Below the pieces are notes generated by a model, which worked only from the letters and a program-made list of their open reading frames with translations, ran no database searches and was not told the origin of the DNA. Shown here piece by piece: positions 1 to 9,619 of a DNA stretch of 64,000 bases (position 1 is the first letter of the stretch; each line of letters begins with the position of its first letter). Source of the DNA: JAIBAJ01 sp965284645 (GTDB lineage Bacteria; Bacteroidota; Bacteroidia; JAIBAJ01); NCBI GenBank assembly GCA_965284645.1, contig OZ260106.1:3162001-3226000 (forward strand), written 5' to 3'. The translations under genes were made by a program, and so were the position numbers.

Positions 1-862
1 AGGTTCGCTAAGCTTTTGAATATTTTCGACGAAGAACTTGCTGGCTATAAAAACCGCAACTTCTCCTTTTAACCGAGAATAAATCTGGGCTGATTTTCTT
101 TCTGTTGAAGTTCCAATATCCGTAAATTTCGTAAATCCATTTGACTCGGAAGTAACATAAGTGATGTAGTAGGTGAGAAAATCTTTGAATGATTCAATTA
201 CCAATAGTTGAGGACTGTTTATGCTAGAAGCATCAAAACCTTCTAATACTAATTTAGGAAGAGGAATAATTGGATTTTGAGGAGAAGCATTTGCCCTTTC
301 TATCGGGAAACCAAAAATAGATCCCCAATACCAAAACCTTACATATTGGTTAAGAAACGACTTAAATTCCGCACTCACATCCTGCTTTTCAATCCAATCC
401 TGTTGAATTTTCCTTTGATCAAATAAGGCAATTTCAAATTCGTCAATAGAATTACCATAAATCTTTCTACGAAGACTGTCTTTTTGATAATAACCGGAAA
501 ACATTTGTGTAAAGGCAAGCAAAACCGCATTCTCATTCGCTTTTTTCCCAGTAAAATTTGGTTTTCCACTTACAAAATCAATCCAAAGGCTATCACCGCT
601 GCTAATATACAATGGAAAGGTTAATTTCCCATATTTAACCTTGGCGTTCATAGAAATATCGAATGGCAAGGCCGCTGCTAATTTTGAACCCTTTCCTACA
701 TATATGGCTTGATGAAAATCCACCTTTGACAAGGCCCTTTCTGTTATAACATAGGCTGTATCATTAATACCCTCAGTATTCACTTTTACAAAGACAGTAC
801 TTGCAAAGGAATTTAAAACAGCTACAAAAAAGGTTAGAAAACTTAATGCGGTTCTTATCATT
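1..862 (-). CDS. Secreted protein, N-terminal part (possible TlpA-type thiol-disulfide reductase precursor domain)
   Basis: An open frame starts at the ATG at 862 on the minus strand and runs without a stop off the left edge, so the C-terminus is missing. The first 20 or so residues form a hydrophobic signal peptide (MIRTALSFLTFFVAVLNSFA), which implies export. The visible 287 residues include a beta-rich stretch with GDSLWIDF followed by FTGKKANENAVLL. This pattern is common in the N-terminal region that precedes a thioredoxin domain in Bacteroidota TlpA-like proteins. The thioredoxin CxxC itself would lie outside the window, so the function is inference. Its start faces the 3' end of recQ, 41 bp away on the same strand, so it could be transcribed after recQ. 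Confidence 0.55.
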
Positions 863-903
863 TTAGGTGATTGAAAAAATTGTATTTATGTTGTAAAGTT
901 ACT

Positions 904-2820
904 TCATTTGTTATTTCCCCTTGGTGTCTTGAGCCATTTTCCTTCTTGTTTTATCGTTCCTATCTCCATCAAATGACGAATTATAGCTTTCACCTCATTC
1001 TTTGATTCGAATTGTTCTACAACCCAATCATATTCAACTGGCTTTTCCTTTACCCAAAACAAAATCTTATCCTCCATACTCATTATTTGAATGGTGGAAG
1101 GTTCCCTTTTTCTTTTTTGAATGCAAACATCACAACGACCGCAAGGTTCAGAATCATTTTCACCAAAATAACCAAGCATCTGTTGGTTTCTGCATTGATC
1201 TTCATTTTTTAACAATCGAATAAAAGCACCATTTCTGATTTCTACCTGCTTTTTTCGATCTTCATAAGAGTCCTTTTCTAAAAAGAGATTTTTTGCCAAT
1301 ATTATTCCATTTGGAAAGCAAATTTTGGGAAGCGTACTTTGTTTAACATATTGAATTATCTCATGTTTTTGCAACAATTCCAGACTTTTTACAACCTGTT
1401 CAACTGACAATTTTGTTCGGAAGGCAATTTCCTTTTCTTTAATCGGAGTAAATTCATCAAAGATTCCGGTATACGATCGCAAAATGGTTTTTATAACCAA
1501 ATCCATTTTAGGGTATTTTACCTGATAAGAATAAAGTTCATTTTTATTAACCTTAAACATTATTCTTGAAGGCATAAAGACGGCCTCGGTTAAAATAATA
1601 TAGCCATTCCTCGAAAGTAGATCAAGCGATTTATGAACCTTTAGATGATTAAAATTATAAACTTTACAAAAATCCATTAAATCGAATTCAATAAACTCAT
1701 CCTTTCCGCTGCCCACAGCCAATTGGAAATAATTGACAAGTGCTTGATAAATCTTACGGATTTCTTCCTTTTCGGGAAATGAATTTTTCAATTGATAGGT
1801 TAATTCTTCAATATCCCTTTCATCGTATAACAAGGCTCCAAAGGCTGGTTTACCATCTCTTCCTCCCCTACCCGCTTCTTGGAAATAGGCTTCAATACAA
1901 TCGGGTGGCTGATAATGAACCACAACCCTTACATCTGGCTTATCAATTCCCATTCCGAAAGCATTCGTGCAAACAATTACTCTAGTTTTATCTTGAATCC
2001 AATTTAATTGCTTCTGGCTTCTCGTTTCTGGATCCAAACCTGCATGATAGAAATCGGCCTTTATTCCATGGTGGTGAAGCAAATTGGCAATCTCCACAGT
2101 TAACCTTCTATTTCTGGTATAGACTATCCCTGTACCCGGAGTCTTCCTAAAAATATTGACCATTCTATTTTCCTTATCACTTTCTTTTAAAAAAAGATAG
2201 GATAAATTTTCCCTATCAAAACTTTTTTTGAAAATGGATGGATTCTTCATTTCCAACTTATTTCCTATATCCAAAATAACCTCTGGAGTAGCCGTTGCAG
2301 TGAGTGCAATAAATGGCACCTTAGGCAACCATACCTTTAGTTTGGCTATCTGAAGGTAAGGTGGACGGAAATCATACCCCCACTGCGAAATACAATGGGC
2401 CTCATCAATAGCAACCAAGACTACCTTCATCTTTTTTAACCTTGCCAAAAACAAATCTGTTTGAAGTCGCTCAGGCGATACATACAGAAACTTAACATTG
2501 CCGTATACACAATTATCTAGGGCTATATCAATTTCCCTGAATGTCATTACCGAAGAAACACAAATGGCTTTAATTCCTTTCCCTTTCAAATTATCTACTT
2601 GGTCTTTCATCAAAGCTACCAATGGGGAAATTACCAAGGTAATACCTTCCATAGCCAAACCCGGAACTTGAAAACAAATGGATTTTCCTCCTCCAGTAGG
2701 TAAAAGTGCTATGGTATCCTTGCCCGAAAGAATTGAATTGACAATATCTTCCTGCATTGGTCTGAACCCATCATGCCCCCAAAAGTTCTTTAAAATTTGA
2801 TGAATGTTGGGTGCTGACAT
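904..2820 (-). CDS. recQ: RecQ-family ATP-dependent DNA helicase
   Basis: This 638-residue protein is a superfamily 2 3'-5' DNA helicase used in recombination and fork repair. Visible motifs in order are Walker A LLPTGGGKS (residues 39-47), DEAH box (139-142) with the RecQ extension CISQWGYDFRPPY, TATAT (motif III, about 174-178) and QEAGRGGRDG (motif VI, 314-323). A zinc-binding segment with CRNQQM and CGRCDVC lies near residues 560-585. A typical HRDC domain is not obvious at the C-terminus, which instead ends in a short winged-helix-like region; this fits the shorter Bacteroidota RecQ forms of about 630-640 residues. It is divergent from the enoyl-CoA hydratase gene at 2869, with 48 bp between the starts. 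Confidence 0.96.
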   Translation of the reverse strand: MSAPNIHQILKNFWGHDGFRPMQEDIVNSILSGKDTIALLPTGGGKSICFQVPGLAMEGITLVISPLVALMKDQVDNLKGKGIKAICVSSVMTFREIDIALDNCVYGNVKFLYVSPERLQTDLFLARLKKMKVVLVAIDEAHCISQWGYDFRPPYLQIAKLKVWLPKVPFIALTATATPEVILDIGNKLEMKNPSIFKKSFDRENLSYLFLKESDKENRMVNIFRKTPGTGIVYTRNRRLTVEIANLLHHHGIKADFYHAGLDPETRSQKQLNWIQDKTRVIVCTNAFGMGIDKPDVRVVVHYQPPDCIEAYFQEAGRGGRDGKPAFGALLYDERDIEELTYQLKNSFPEKEEIRKIYQALVNYFQLAVGSGKDEFIEFDLMDFCKVYNFNHLKVHKSLDLLSRNGYIILTEAVFMPSRIMFKVNKNELYSYQVKYPKMDLVIKTILRSYTGIFDEFTPIKEKEIAFRTKLSVEQVVKSLELLQKHEIIQYVKQSTLPKICFPNGIILAKNLFLEKDSYEDRKKQVEIRNGAFIRLLKNEDQCRNQQMLGYFGENDSEPCGRCDVCIQKRKREPSTIQIMSMEDKILFWVKEKPVEYDWVVEQFESKNEVKAIIRHLMEIGTIKQEGKWLKTPRGNNK

Positions 2821-2868
2821 ATAAATATAGAAAAGAAGAAAAGTATCTTCGCGGCAAATTTACTGAAT

Positions 2869-3633
2869 ATGGAACAAGGCTGGGTTAAAACAAATGCTGA
2901 ATTAAATGGTGAAGTTGCCAAAATCACATTCTACCACCCTCAAAGCAATTCGTTGCCAGGCGAATTACTTAGACAAATTGCCAATGAAATTGAATTGGCA
3001 GCAAAGAATCCAAAATTTAAGGTCATTTTATTGCAAAGCGAAGGAGAAAAGGCATTTTGCGCTGGCGCTTCCTTTGATGAGTTAATAAGAATTGAATCAG
3101 AAGCGGATGGCCTAAACTTCTTTAGTGGTTTTGCCTTTGTCATCAATGCTATTCGAAAAGCCTCTAAATTCGTTATCGTAAGGGTTCAAAACAAAGCAGT
3201 AGGCGGAGGAGTGGGCATTGCATGCTCCGCTGATTATTGTTTTGCCACTTCGAAATCATCAGCCAAGTTAAGCGAATTAGCCGTTGGTATTGGACCATTT
3301 GTTGTAGGTCCCGCAGTTGAAAGAAAAATAGGCAAATCGGCCTTCCAACAAATGGCTATCCATGCTGCAAAATGGCATTCAGCCGACTGGGCAAAAGAAA
3401 AAGGAATGTACAATGAAGTATTTGATACGGAAGTACAGATGGATGAAGCTATTCAGTCTTTATTGAATTTTCTGGTTAGTGCCAATCCTGAGGCAATGGC
3501 TGACTTGAAAAAGGCCTTTTGGGAAGGAACGGAAAATTGGGACGAAATACTTTTCAATAGAGCCAAAATAAGCGGAAAATTGGTTTTAAGTGATTTTACA
3601 AAAAAAGCCATCAACAGTTTTAAAGGGAGATAA
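2869..3633 (+). CDS. Enoyl-CoA hydratase/isomerase family protein
   Basis: A 254-residue crotonase-fold enzyme expected to act on acyl-CoA thioesters in the cytoplasm. The oxyanion-hole segments are visible as AFCAGASFDEL and the second-strand glycines of NKAVGGGVGIACSADY. A glutamate in LSELAVGIGPFVVGP sits where crotonases carry the first catalytic Glu. The second catalytic Glu position is not clearly acidic, so the reaction (hydratase, isomerase or other) cannot be fixed. The sequence resembles a Bacteroidota-specific subgroup that begins near the NSLPGELL segment. A TATCTTCG element at 2844-2851 fits a -7 promoter box. The gene is followed 58 bp later by a regulator on the same strand that has its own promoter-like box. 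Confidence 0.88.
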   Translation: MEQGWVKTNAELNGEVAKITFYHPQSNSLPGELLRQIANEIELAAKNPKFKVILLQSEGEKAFCAGASFDELIRIESEADGLNFFSGFAFVINAIRKASKFVIVRVQNKAVGGGVGIACSADYCFATSKSSAKLSELAVGIGPFVVGPAVERKIGKSAFQQMAIHAAKWHSADWAKEKGMYNEVFDTEVQMDEAIQSLLNFLVSANPEAMADLKKAFWEGTENWDEILFNRAKISGKLVLSDFTKKAINSFKGR

Positions 3634-3691
3634 TTTTAACAAATATTTTTTGTTTAACTTTTATTCGTAATTTTGAAACAAATTTCAAGAG

Positions 3692-4582
3692 ATGAATAAT
3701 GATGCCAACTATTCCATCCGTGACTTGGAAAAGTTGTCTGGAATCAAAGCCCACACGCTGAGAATATGGGAAAAGCGCTATTCTGTTTTCAACCCAAATC
3801 GGACAGAAACAAATATACGCTACTACACCAACGAGGATTTAAAGAAAATCCTAAACATTAGTTTGCTCAATAAAAGCGGCTATAAAATTTCCTCCATTGC
3901 CGCCATGCATGCATCCGAGATTTCGGATCTTGTTGCAGCAATCAACCTTGTAAAGACTGAAAATGAAGACCTAGTGGATAATCTCATTTTATCCATGATA
4001 GATTTAGATGAACAGCTTTTTTCAAAAACCTTTAATTCATGCTTGGTTAAACTCGGTTTCGAAAATTCTGTTCTAAAAATCATATTCCCTTTTCTTAGCA
4101 GGATTGGTACGATGTGGCAAGCAGGTAGTATAAATCCTGCCCAAGAACATTTCGTAAGCAATATAATTCGGCAAAAATTAATCGTTGCCATTGATGGAAT
4201 TACCCTGCCACCTAATTCAAAACAAATGCAAACTGTTGTGCTCTTCCTCCGAGAGAACGAATTGCACGAATTGGTGTTACTCTTTTACAGCTATGCCATG
4301 AGAGTTAGAGGATATCATACAGTTTATCTAGGCCAAAGTGTTCCAATTGCCGACTTAGAAAGAGTCATTTCCATTGTCCGCCCTGATTACCTTTTAACCA
4401 ATATCACCAATTCCTTTAATAAGAAGGAATGGGAATCGTTTAAAAGCCACATGATTGGCTACAGCAAAAATTCAACTGTTCTCATTAGCGGCAAACCCGC
4501 ATTCGAATTGGAAAACAACCTTTCACCAAACATTCATTTTTTCAAATCTTTAGCCGAACTTTTGAAGCTGCTAAATAAGTAG
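3692..4582 (+). CDS. MerR-family regulator with cobalamin-binding domain (CarH/LitR-like)
   Basis: A 296-residue cytoplasmic transcription factor. Residues 7-72 form a MerR winged helix (YSIRDLEKLSGIKAHTLRIW, then RYY). Residues about 90-165 form a helical domain with W142, nine residues, then E152-H153: the Wx9EH signature that caps adenosylcobalamin in CarH light sensors. A Rossmann-like B12-binding domain follows, with E190 and H192 in NELHELV. CarH normally has ExHxxG here; this protein has V195 in place of the glycine. Family knowledge suggests a light- or B12-responsive repressor. The target is not evident: no carotenoid genes are nearby, only the T9SS protein gene downstream. A TAATTTTG box lies at 3668-3675. 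Confidence 0.86.
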   Translation: MNNDANYSIRDLEKLSGIKAHTLRIWEKRYSVFNPNRTETNIRYYTNEDLKKILNISLLNKSGYKISSIAAMHASEISDLVAAINLVKTENEDLVDNLILSMIDLDEQLFSKTFNSCLVKLGFENSVLKIIFPFLSRIGTMWQAGSINPAQEHFVSNIIRQKLIVAIDGITLPPNSKQMQTVVLFLRENELHELVLLFYSYAMRVRGYHTVYLGQSVPIADLERVISIVRPDYLLTNITNSFNKKEWESFKSHMIGYSKNSTVLISGKPAFELENNLSPNIHFFKSLAELLKLLNK

Positions 4583-4639
4583 TTAAGATTTTTTAAGACT
4601 TTGTTTAATGTTTTTAGTTTTTCGTTAAACAAAACACTA

Positions 4640-4647
4640 TACATTTG
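4640..4647 (+). promoter_or_regulatory. -7 promoter box for the DUF4397 gene
   Basis: TACATTTG matches the Bacteroidota -7 consensus TAnnTTTG and lies 48 bp before the ATG at 4696. The upstream T-rich stretch TTTTTCG (4618-4624) is a weak -33 candidate. Confidence 0.55.
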
Positions 4648-4695
4648 CTCCATCATATTACCATGATGACAAATATTAATTCTTAATCAATTACC

Positions 4696-6396
4696 ATGAG
4701 AACAACAAAACTAAATCTCTTACTTTCAGGGGCGTTTCTAAGTCTAGCGTCCTTAACTCAGGCCCAAACAGCCCAACTTCAAGTTATTCACAATGCAGCC
4801 GACCCTGCAGCTGCTTCTGTAGACATTTATGTTAATGGAAGTCTTCAACTTGACAACTTCGGTTTCAGAGAAGCTACTGGCTTTTTAACTGTACCTTCAG
4901 GCGTTCCTATTAATATTGGTGTTGCTGGAGGAAACAGCTCAAGCGCAGCTGATACTTTGAAAAATTTCACTGTAACACTTGCCTCTAATGTTAATTATGT
5001 TGCGATTGCTAATGGCGTTTTGAACCCAGCAAACTTTGCTCCAAATCCAGATGGAAACTCAACAGCCTTTGGATTATTCGTTGTAGCTAATGCTCAAACA
5101 GCAGCAACTGCTCAAGGCAATGTTGATTTCGTAGCTGTTCATGGTTCATCCGATGCTCCTACTGTTGACATTAAAGCAAGAGGTGTAACAACTTTGGTTG
5201 ATAATGCAGATTATGGGGCAATTACTCCTTATATTTCTGTACCTGCTGGAGATTATATCCTCGACATTACCCCGGCGGCAGGTTCACCAATTCTATTATC
5301 ATATGCAGCTAATCTTTCTACCTTGGGTGGAGGTTCTGCAGTAGTTTTTGCATCTGGTTTTTTAACTCCTGGATTTAATCAAGATGGAGAAGGTTTTGGC
5401 CTTTTTGCTGCCTTAGCCGATGGAACAGTTATTCCTTTACCAACCGTTAGTTCTGCAAGACTTCAAGTGGTGCACAATGCAGCAGATCCAGCAGCCGCTT
5501 CAGTAGATATCTACATCAATGGAAGTTTAGAATTAGATAACTTTGCGTTCAGACAGGCAACTCCATATATCGATATTCCTGCTGGAGTGCCAATTAACAT
5601 CGGCGTTGCAGCTGGTTCTAGTGCTTCTGCTGCCGACACTTTGAAAAATTTCACTGTAACTTTTGAAAATGGTGAAACTTACCTAGCTGTTGCAAACGGT
5701 GTTTTATCACCTGGAAGCTTTGCAGCTAATCCTGACCAAGTTTCAACTGCTTTTACACTTTTCTTGCAAGATGGTATGAGAGAGGAAGCCCTTGTTTCTA
5801 CCGAAGTAGATTTTAGAGCCATTCACGGAGCTACTGATGCACCAACTGTAGATATTTTTGCAGGTACTTCAGTTTTGGTAGACAATGCTCCTTATGCAGC
5901 CATTACGCCATACTTGTCAGTTCCTGCTTCAGATTATATTTTAGATGTTAAACCTGCTGCCGATAATTCAATCACTGTTGCAAGTTTTTCTGCTCCACTT
6001 TCTGGCTTAGCTGGTCAAAGTGCAGTTGTATTGGCATCCGGCTTTTTAACTCCATCTGCGAATCAAAGTGGTGAAGCCTTCACTCTAATTGCAGTTTTAG
6101 CCGATGGCACTGTTATTCCACTTGAACTTGTAACATCAATTGAAGATGCTGCATCTGCTTCAGGTATTTCTATCTTCCCGAATCCTGCACAGGACTTCGT
6201 TACCATATCTTCCCCAAATCATACCATCCAATCTGTTACCATTACAGATATCATGGGTAAAAACATAGCTCTTCTTGCTCCTGAAAACAACAATGAAGCT
6301 GTAACAATTCCAGTAAATACCATGACTACTGGTTTGTATTATGTAACAATTACCCACGATACTGAATCTATTGTAACTAAGCTGTTGGTGAAATAA
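4696..6396 (+). CDS. DUF4397 repeat protein with T9SS type A sorting domain
   Basis: A 566-residue exported protein. A signal peptide ends near residues 23-24 (SLTQAQ). The mature part holds two long repeats, each beginning LQVIHNAADPAAASVDIY (near residues 28 and 255) and each containing a second sub-unit with HG(S/A)(S/T)DAPTVDI, so four DUF4397-type beta modules are arranged as a tandem duplication. The C-terminus (ISIFPNPAQD ... TGLYYV ... KLLVK) is a type A sorting domain that targets the protein through the type IX system to the surface or medium. The function of DUF4397 modules is unknown; they are probably structural or adhesive. An intrinsic terminator follows at once, so the gene is likely monocistronic. 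Confidence 0.93.
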   Translation: MRTTKLNLLLSGAFLSLASLTQAQTAQLQVIHNAADPAAASVDIYVNGSLQLDNFGFREATGFLTVPSGVPINIGVAGGNSSSAADTLKNFTVTLASNVNYVAIANGVLNPANFAPNPDGNSTAFGLFVVANAQTAATAQGNVDFVAVHGSSDAPTVDIKARGVTTLVDNADYGAITPYISVPAGDYILDITPAAGSPILLSYAANLSTLGGGSAVVFASGFLTPGFNQDGEGFGLFAALADGTVIPLPTVSSARLQVVHNAADPAAASVDIYINGSLELDNFAFRQATPYIDIPAGVPINIGVAAGSSASAADTLKNFTVTFENGETYLAVANGVLSPGSFAANPDQVSTAFTLFLQDGMREEALVSTEVDFRAIHGATDAPTVDIFAGTSVLVDNAPYAAITPYLSVPASDYILDVKPAADNSITVASFSAPLSGLAGQSAVVLASGFLTPSANQSGEAFTLIAVLADGTVIPLELVTSIEDAASASGISIFPNPAQDFVTISSPNHTIQSVTITDIMGKNIALLAPENNNEAVTIPVNTMTTGLYYVTITHDTESIVTKLLVK

Positions 6397-6415
6397 AGTG
6401 AATGATTATTGGGTC

Positions 6416-6450
6416 AAAGGTCACCTCAAAAAGGTGGCCTTTGTTTTTTT
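6416..6450 (+). terminator. Intrinsic terminator after the DUF4397 gene
   Basis: AAAGGTCACCT and AGGTGGCCTTT (6416-6426 and 6432-6442) form an 11-bp stem with one G-T pair, followed by GTTTTTTT. It begins 19 bp after the stop codon. Confidence 0.88.
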
Positions 6451-6466
6451 ATACCAATTTCAATTC

Positions 6467-6510
6467 CACCTAATTTATTTTGAATCGGTTTATTCAAAAT
6501 AGATTAGGTG
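6467..6510. repeat. Long imperfect palindrome
   Basis: The arms CACCTAAT...TATTTTGAAT and ATTCAAAATAGATTAGGTG pair over about 18 bp with a short loop. There is no T-run after it. It lies just past the terminator of the DUF4397 gene, in a 575-bp region between convergent genes. Confidence 0.7.
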
Positions 6511-6632
6511 CTTTATATTAGCAAGTGCTTTCAATTGAAGTTTCAAACTGAAGAAGCAAACAAGTAGGCTAAACAAATTGAACTTCAAATAATTGATCGT
6601 TTTAATTTTTCAAATTCCGGATTTAGTTTTGG

Positions 6633-6790
6633 TGGATTTGGCGGGTCCCTTTTCGCCAACGGAGCGATACTAAAATTAAACCAGTTGTGCTAGGCGAAAA
6701 GGTCGGGCTATACACTGCAAGTCCTCGCGCCTTTCGCTTACGCTTAGGCCGCTGTGGGCTTTCCGTTTCTATCGTTGCCTGGGGCACTTT
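6633..6790 (-). repeat. Dispersed repeat family A, copy 1
   Basis: A GC-rich block of about 155 bp with the family's landmarks in reverse orientation: GGCGGGTCCCTTTTCGCC at one end, GTCGGGCTATACACTGCAAG and CTGTGGGCTTTCC inside, and TTGCC-GGG at the other end. Its first segment, GGCGGGTCCCTTTTCGCC, can pair with GGCGAAAAGG farther in. A reading frame across it is an artefact of the repeat. The flanking 6800-6960 holds nothing else that I recognise. Confidence 0.8.
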
Positions 6791-6971
6791 AAATAGGCCT
6801 TGGATAGAAGTAGTAAAAGTGTTTTTCAAATAGGCGGTAGTGATTTGGGGGATACTGATTTGCGATAGGCGAGGATTTACCACAAAACAGACTGCGAAGC
6901 CATGAACTTTCACTTTAGCTCAACCAGTATTAAGCATTCATACTGCTGCTACCGCGATAAAATTACCCAAT

Positions 6972-7721
6972 TTAATGTATGATTATTTTTGAGAGAGTAA
7001 CAATTCCAGTAAGCAAAATTAAAATCAGAACAATAGATTTAAATTGTTTTTCAGAAATCTTGTTTAAGATTTTTTTTCCGACAAAAGTTCCTACTACACT
7101 AACAATCAATAAAATTGGAATGAGGTATAGGTCATCCTTATGCACAAATCCATTGAAATAATAAATCACACTTCTGCTCGAGTCAATACCCAAGTCAATA
7201 ATTGCTGAAGTAGCTATAAATACTTCTATTTTAAGATTGTATGCTGCTAAAACCATTCCTCTTATTGCTCCTCCAGTTCCTAACATTCCTGCAATCAAAC
7301 CAGAAAATATTCCGCCACCAATGGAATTGTACAAAGTTGGTTTTAGTTCAAGGTTTCTAAAGAGTAAAAGAATTAAACTGACAACAATGAGGAATACGGC
7401 AAGGGAGAGCTCTAGAATTTTTGAATCAATAAATTTACTGAGAAAGGCACCCACAATTACAAAAGACACAGCAGGAATACCAAGAGAAATAATAAGCTTT
7501 TTATCAAATCCTTTTCTGAAAAAAGCAATCTTGGCCAGGTTACTTGACACATGAAATAAGGCAGTAATTCCTAATACTGAATGAAAATCTAAAAAGTAAC
7601 TGGCTATAGGAACAAAAAATAAGGAAGACCCGAACCCGCCAACTGTTCCAAGAATTTCAGCAATGAATGCTAATAAAATAAAAAAAGGTAAATTTTCCAA
7701 TAGCTGTAAGCTTAAGTTCAT
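6972..7721 (-). CDS. TSUP-family permease (TauE/SafE-like)
   Basis: A 249-residue integral membrane protein with about eight hydrophobic segments. It matches the sulfite exporter TauE/SafE (TSUP) family in length and in its two halves. The first half carries LGTVGGFGSSLFFVP and the second SGLIAGMLGTGGAIRGMV, the repeated glycine-rich motif of this family. Family members move small organic or sulfur-containing anions across the inner membrane, but the substrate cannot be read from sequence. It lies alone, convergent with the DUF4397 gene, and has no sulfur-metabolism neighbours; cysD is 30 kb away. Confidence 0.88.
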   Translation of the reverse strand: MNLSLQLLENLPFFILLAFIAEILGTVGGFGSSLFFVPIASYFLDFHSVLGITALFHVSSNLAKIAFFRKGFDKKLIISLGIPAVSFVIVGAFLSKFIDSKILELSLAVFLIVVSLILLLFRNLELKPTLYNSIGGGIFSGLIAGMLGTGGAIRGMVLAAYNLKIEVFIATSAIIDLGIDSSRSVIYYFNGFVHKDDLYLIPILLIVSVVGTFVGKKILNKISEKQFKSIVLILILLTGIVTLSKIIIH

Positions 7722-8050
7722 TTGCTCAAAGGTAGTACTGGCACATCCTTCATTCTCACAAATAGTTTTTAAATATTCTGAAAGTCAATCTGCTATTAAA
7801 GCAATTTTAGTCTGCCTTTTGTCTGTTTTACCCGATTATTGATTAACTCGTTAGCCAAAGATTTTTTTTCGTTTTATCGGTTGGTAGCTACAAGAAGTTG
7901 GCGATTTTACCACAAAACTACATTCAAAGCACGCATTTAAATTTACGAAAAACTGTCATATGAAGCACTGAACCGCCAATTTCTTTTAGGTGCTGTTATC
8001 GGATGTGCTCTTTTTTTCAGCTTAAAACGTCACTACACTCATTCTTCAAT
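7722..8050. other. Intergenic region with no recognised gene
   Basis: This stretch of 329 bp lies between the permease start and the DUF1501 gene end. I see no RNA gene or coding frame. The phrase ATTTTACCACAAAACT near 7903-7918 recalls GATTTACCACAAAACA near 6885-6900, so both gaps may hold decayed copies of the same sequence. Confidence 0.4.
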
Positions 8051-9616
8051 TTACATTTTAACAAACTTCTTCGTTTTATTTACAAACCTATTTTGCACAT
8101 GAATAAAATAAGAACCAGAACTATATTTAGAGATATCTATGGAAATCAGTGAATTATTTTCGTTTTGAAATTTATCTACTAATCCTCCCTTTCCGTCAAA
8201 TACACTAATTTGTGAAGGTACTGTAATACTATTCAATTGAATATTTATAAGATTACTGCTTGGGTTAGGGTATAAACTAATTTCAAATTCATTATCTATT
8301 AAATTTTGATTAACAGAAGTTGTTTGAACGCAGCCTGACTTAAATAATGGTAATGTTTGAACATTTTGGTGTAAAACACTCTGAACCTCGCTTGCTTCCA
8401 AACCAAGCCAATCTTTTAAAATGGTTCCATAAATATCTCTAAAATCATATTGCATAGGTACACCCTCATCAACCCCAACTTGAGTGTCAATTATTGGGTG
8501 ATCCCCAATAATTTGTTTTTGAATACAAGTGCCAAATAAAAACAAAGGCGCTGCAGTGCCGTGATCTGTTCCGAGTGCAGCATTTGAACGAATTCTTCTA
8601 CCAAATTCAGAATAGGTCATTCCTACTACCTTGTCATTTACATTTAATAGATTTAGGTCGTCTTGAAAAGCACAAACTGCATCTGATAGTTCTTTAAGTA
8701 GGTTGCTATGTATTCCGGTAGTTGGTTCGCCTGCCACTATTTGGTTATCGTGGGTATCAAAACCGCCTATTTGTACTATATAGATTTTTGTTTTTAACCC
8801 ACCTGAAATAAGTCGAGCTACATTTTTTAATTTTTCGGATAAATCAGTTGTTAAACTACTCCACTTTGAAGACAGATTGTTTCCTGCATTTGCTGCTGTA
8901 CTAATTACAGAAGCATACGCGTTGGTTTGTGAAACGGTATCGTTTACATAAGTTAGCGAATCGCCATAACAATTACTAGGAATATTGCCTCCGGCACTAA
9001 CTAATGCAGTTCCTGGGTTAAATGGGTCTAACAAAGATAGGCTATAGTTTGCATTAATGCCTTGACAGGTTTCAGAAACAATTTTGCCCATTGTTAAAGC
9101 AAACGGGTGCGGATTGTTGCTATTAGGATACCCATTTGGATAGTTGGAATAGTCCAAGTCATACATTTTCCCAATCCAACCCTTAGTTTCAAGGTCCTCG
9201 GCACTTGAGCCCGTATTCCAAATATCGGTGGATCTAAAATGGGAACGATTTTGGTTGGGATAGCCAACATTTTGGACAATACCCAACGCATCCATGTCCC
9301 AAACATCTTTCATTCCTTGCATTACACTATGAAATCCATAATCATTATGGAAATTTAGTATTGAATTTTGGGGTATGATGATATTATTTCTTACTGCACT
9401 CAGATTAGCATACTGTGGGGCATGATAAATAGTTGACAAACCGTCATTTCCTCCCTGCAACTGAATGAGTACCAAAATTTTATCGTTGTCGGCATTTGAT
9501 AATGCTGCACTTGATTTGGAAAGACCAAACAAGGGAAACCCACTTAAGGTTAACGGTATAGAAACCATTCCTGTGGCTTTAATAAACTCTCTTCTGTTTA
9601 TTCCTTTTTTTTTCAT
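8051..9616 (-). CDS. DUF1501 protein with Tat-like signal and T9SS sorting domain
   Basis: A 521-residue exported protein. It begins with a twin-arginine-type signal (INRREFIKATG) and continues with the DUF1501 core: ILVLIQLQGGNDGLSTI near residue 50, the SHFRSTDIWNTGS segment near 128, GGFDTHDNQ near 282 and SEFGRRIRSN and DHGTAAPLFLFG near 340-365. DUF1501 belongs to the alkaline phosphatase/sulfatase-like fold, but the activity of the family is not established. The C-terminus (ISLYPNPSSN ... GSYFIHVQ) is a T9SS sorting domain. It starts 3 bp after the DUF1800 gene ends, so the two are almost certainly co-transcribed and may act together at the cell surface. Confidence 0.93.
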   Translation of the reverse strand: MKKKGINRREFIKATGMVSIPLTLSGFPLFGLSKSSAALSNADNDKILVLIQLQGGNDGLSTIYHAPQYANLSAVRNNIIIPQNSILNFHNDYGFHSVMQGMKDVWDMDALGIVQNVGYPNQNRSHFRSTDIWNTGSSAEDLETKGWIGKMYDLDYSNYPNGYPNSNNPHPFALTMGKIVSETCQGINANYSLSLLDPFNPGTALVSAGGNIPSNCYGDSLTYVNDTVSQTNAYASVISTAANAGNNLSSKWSSLTTDLSEKLKNVARLISGGLKTKIYIVQIGGFDTHDNQIVAGEPTTGIHSNLLKELSDAVCAFQDDLNLLNVNDKVVGMTYSEFGRRIRSNAALGTDHGTAAPLFLFGTCIQKQIIGDHPIIDTQVGVDEGVPMQYDFRDIYGTILKDWLGLEASEVQSVLHQNVQTLPLFKSGCVQTTSVNQNLIDNEFEISLYPNPSSNLINIQLNSITVPSQISVFDGKGGLVDKFQNENNSLISIDISKYSSGSYFIHVQNRFVNKTKKFVKM

Positions 9617-9619
9617 TCT

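Noticed and set aside
6623..6913. 96-codon minus-strand frame
   Set aside because: It lies across repeat A copy 1; such frames recur with each repeat copy.
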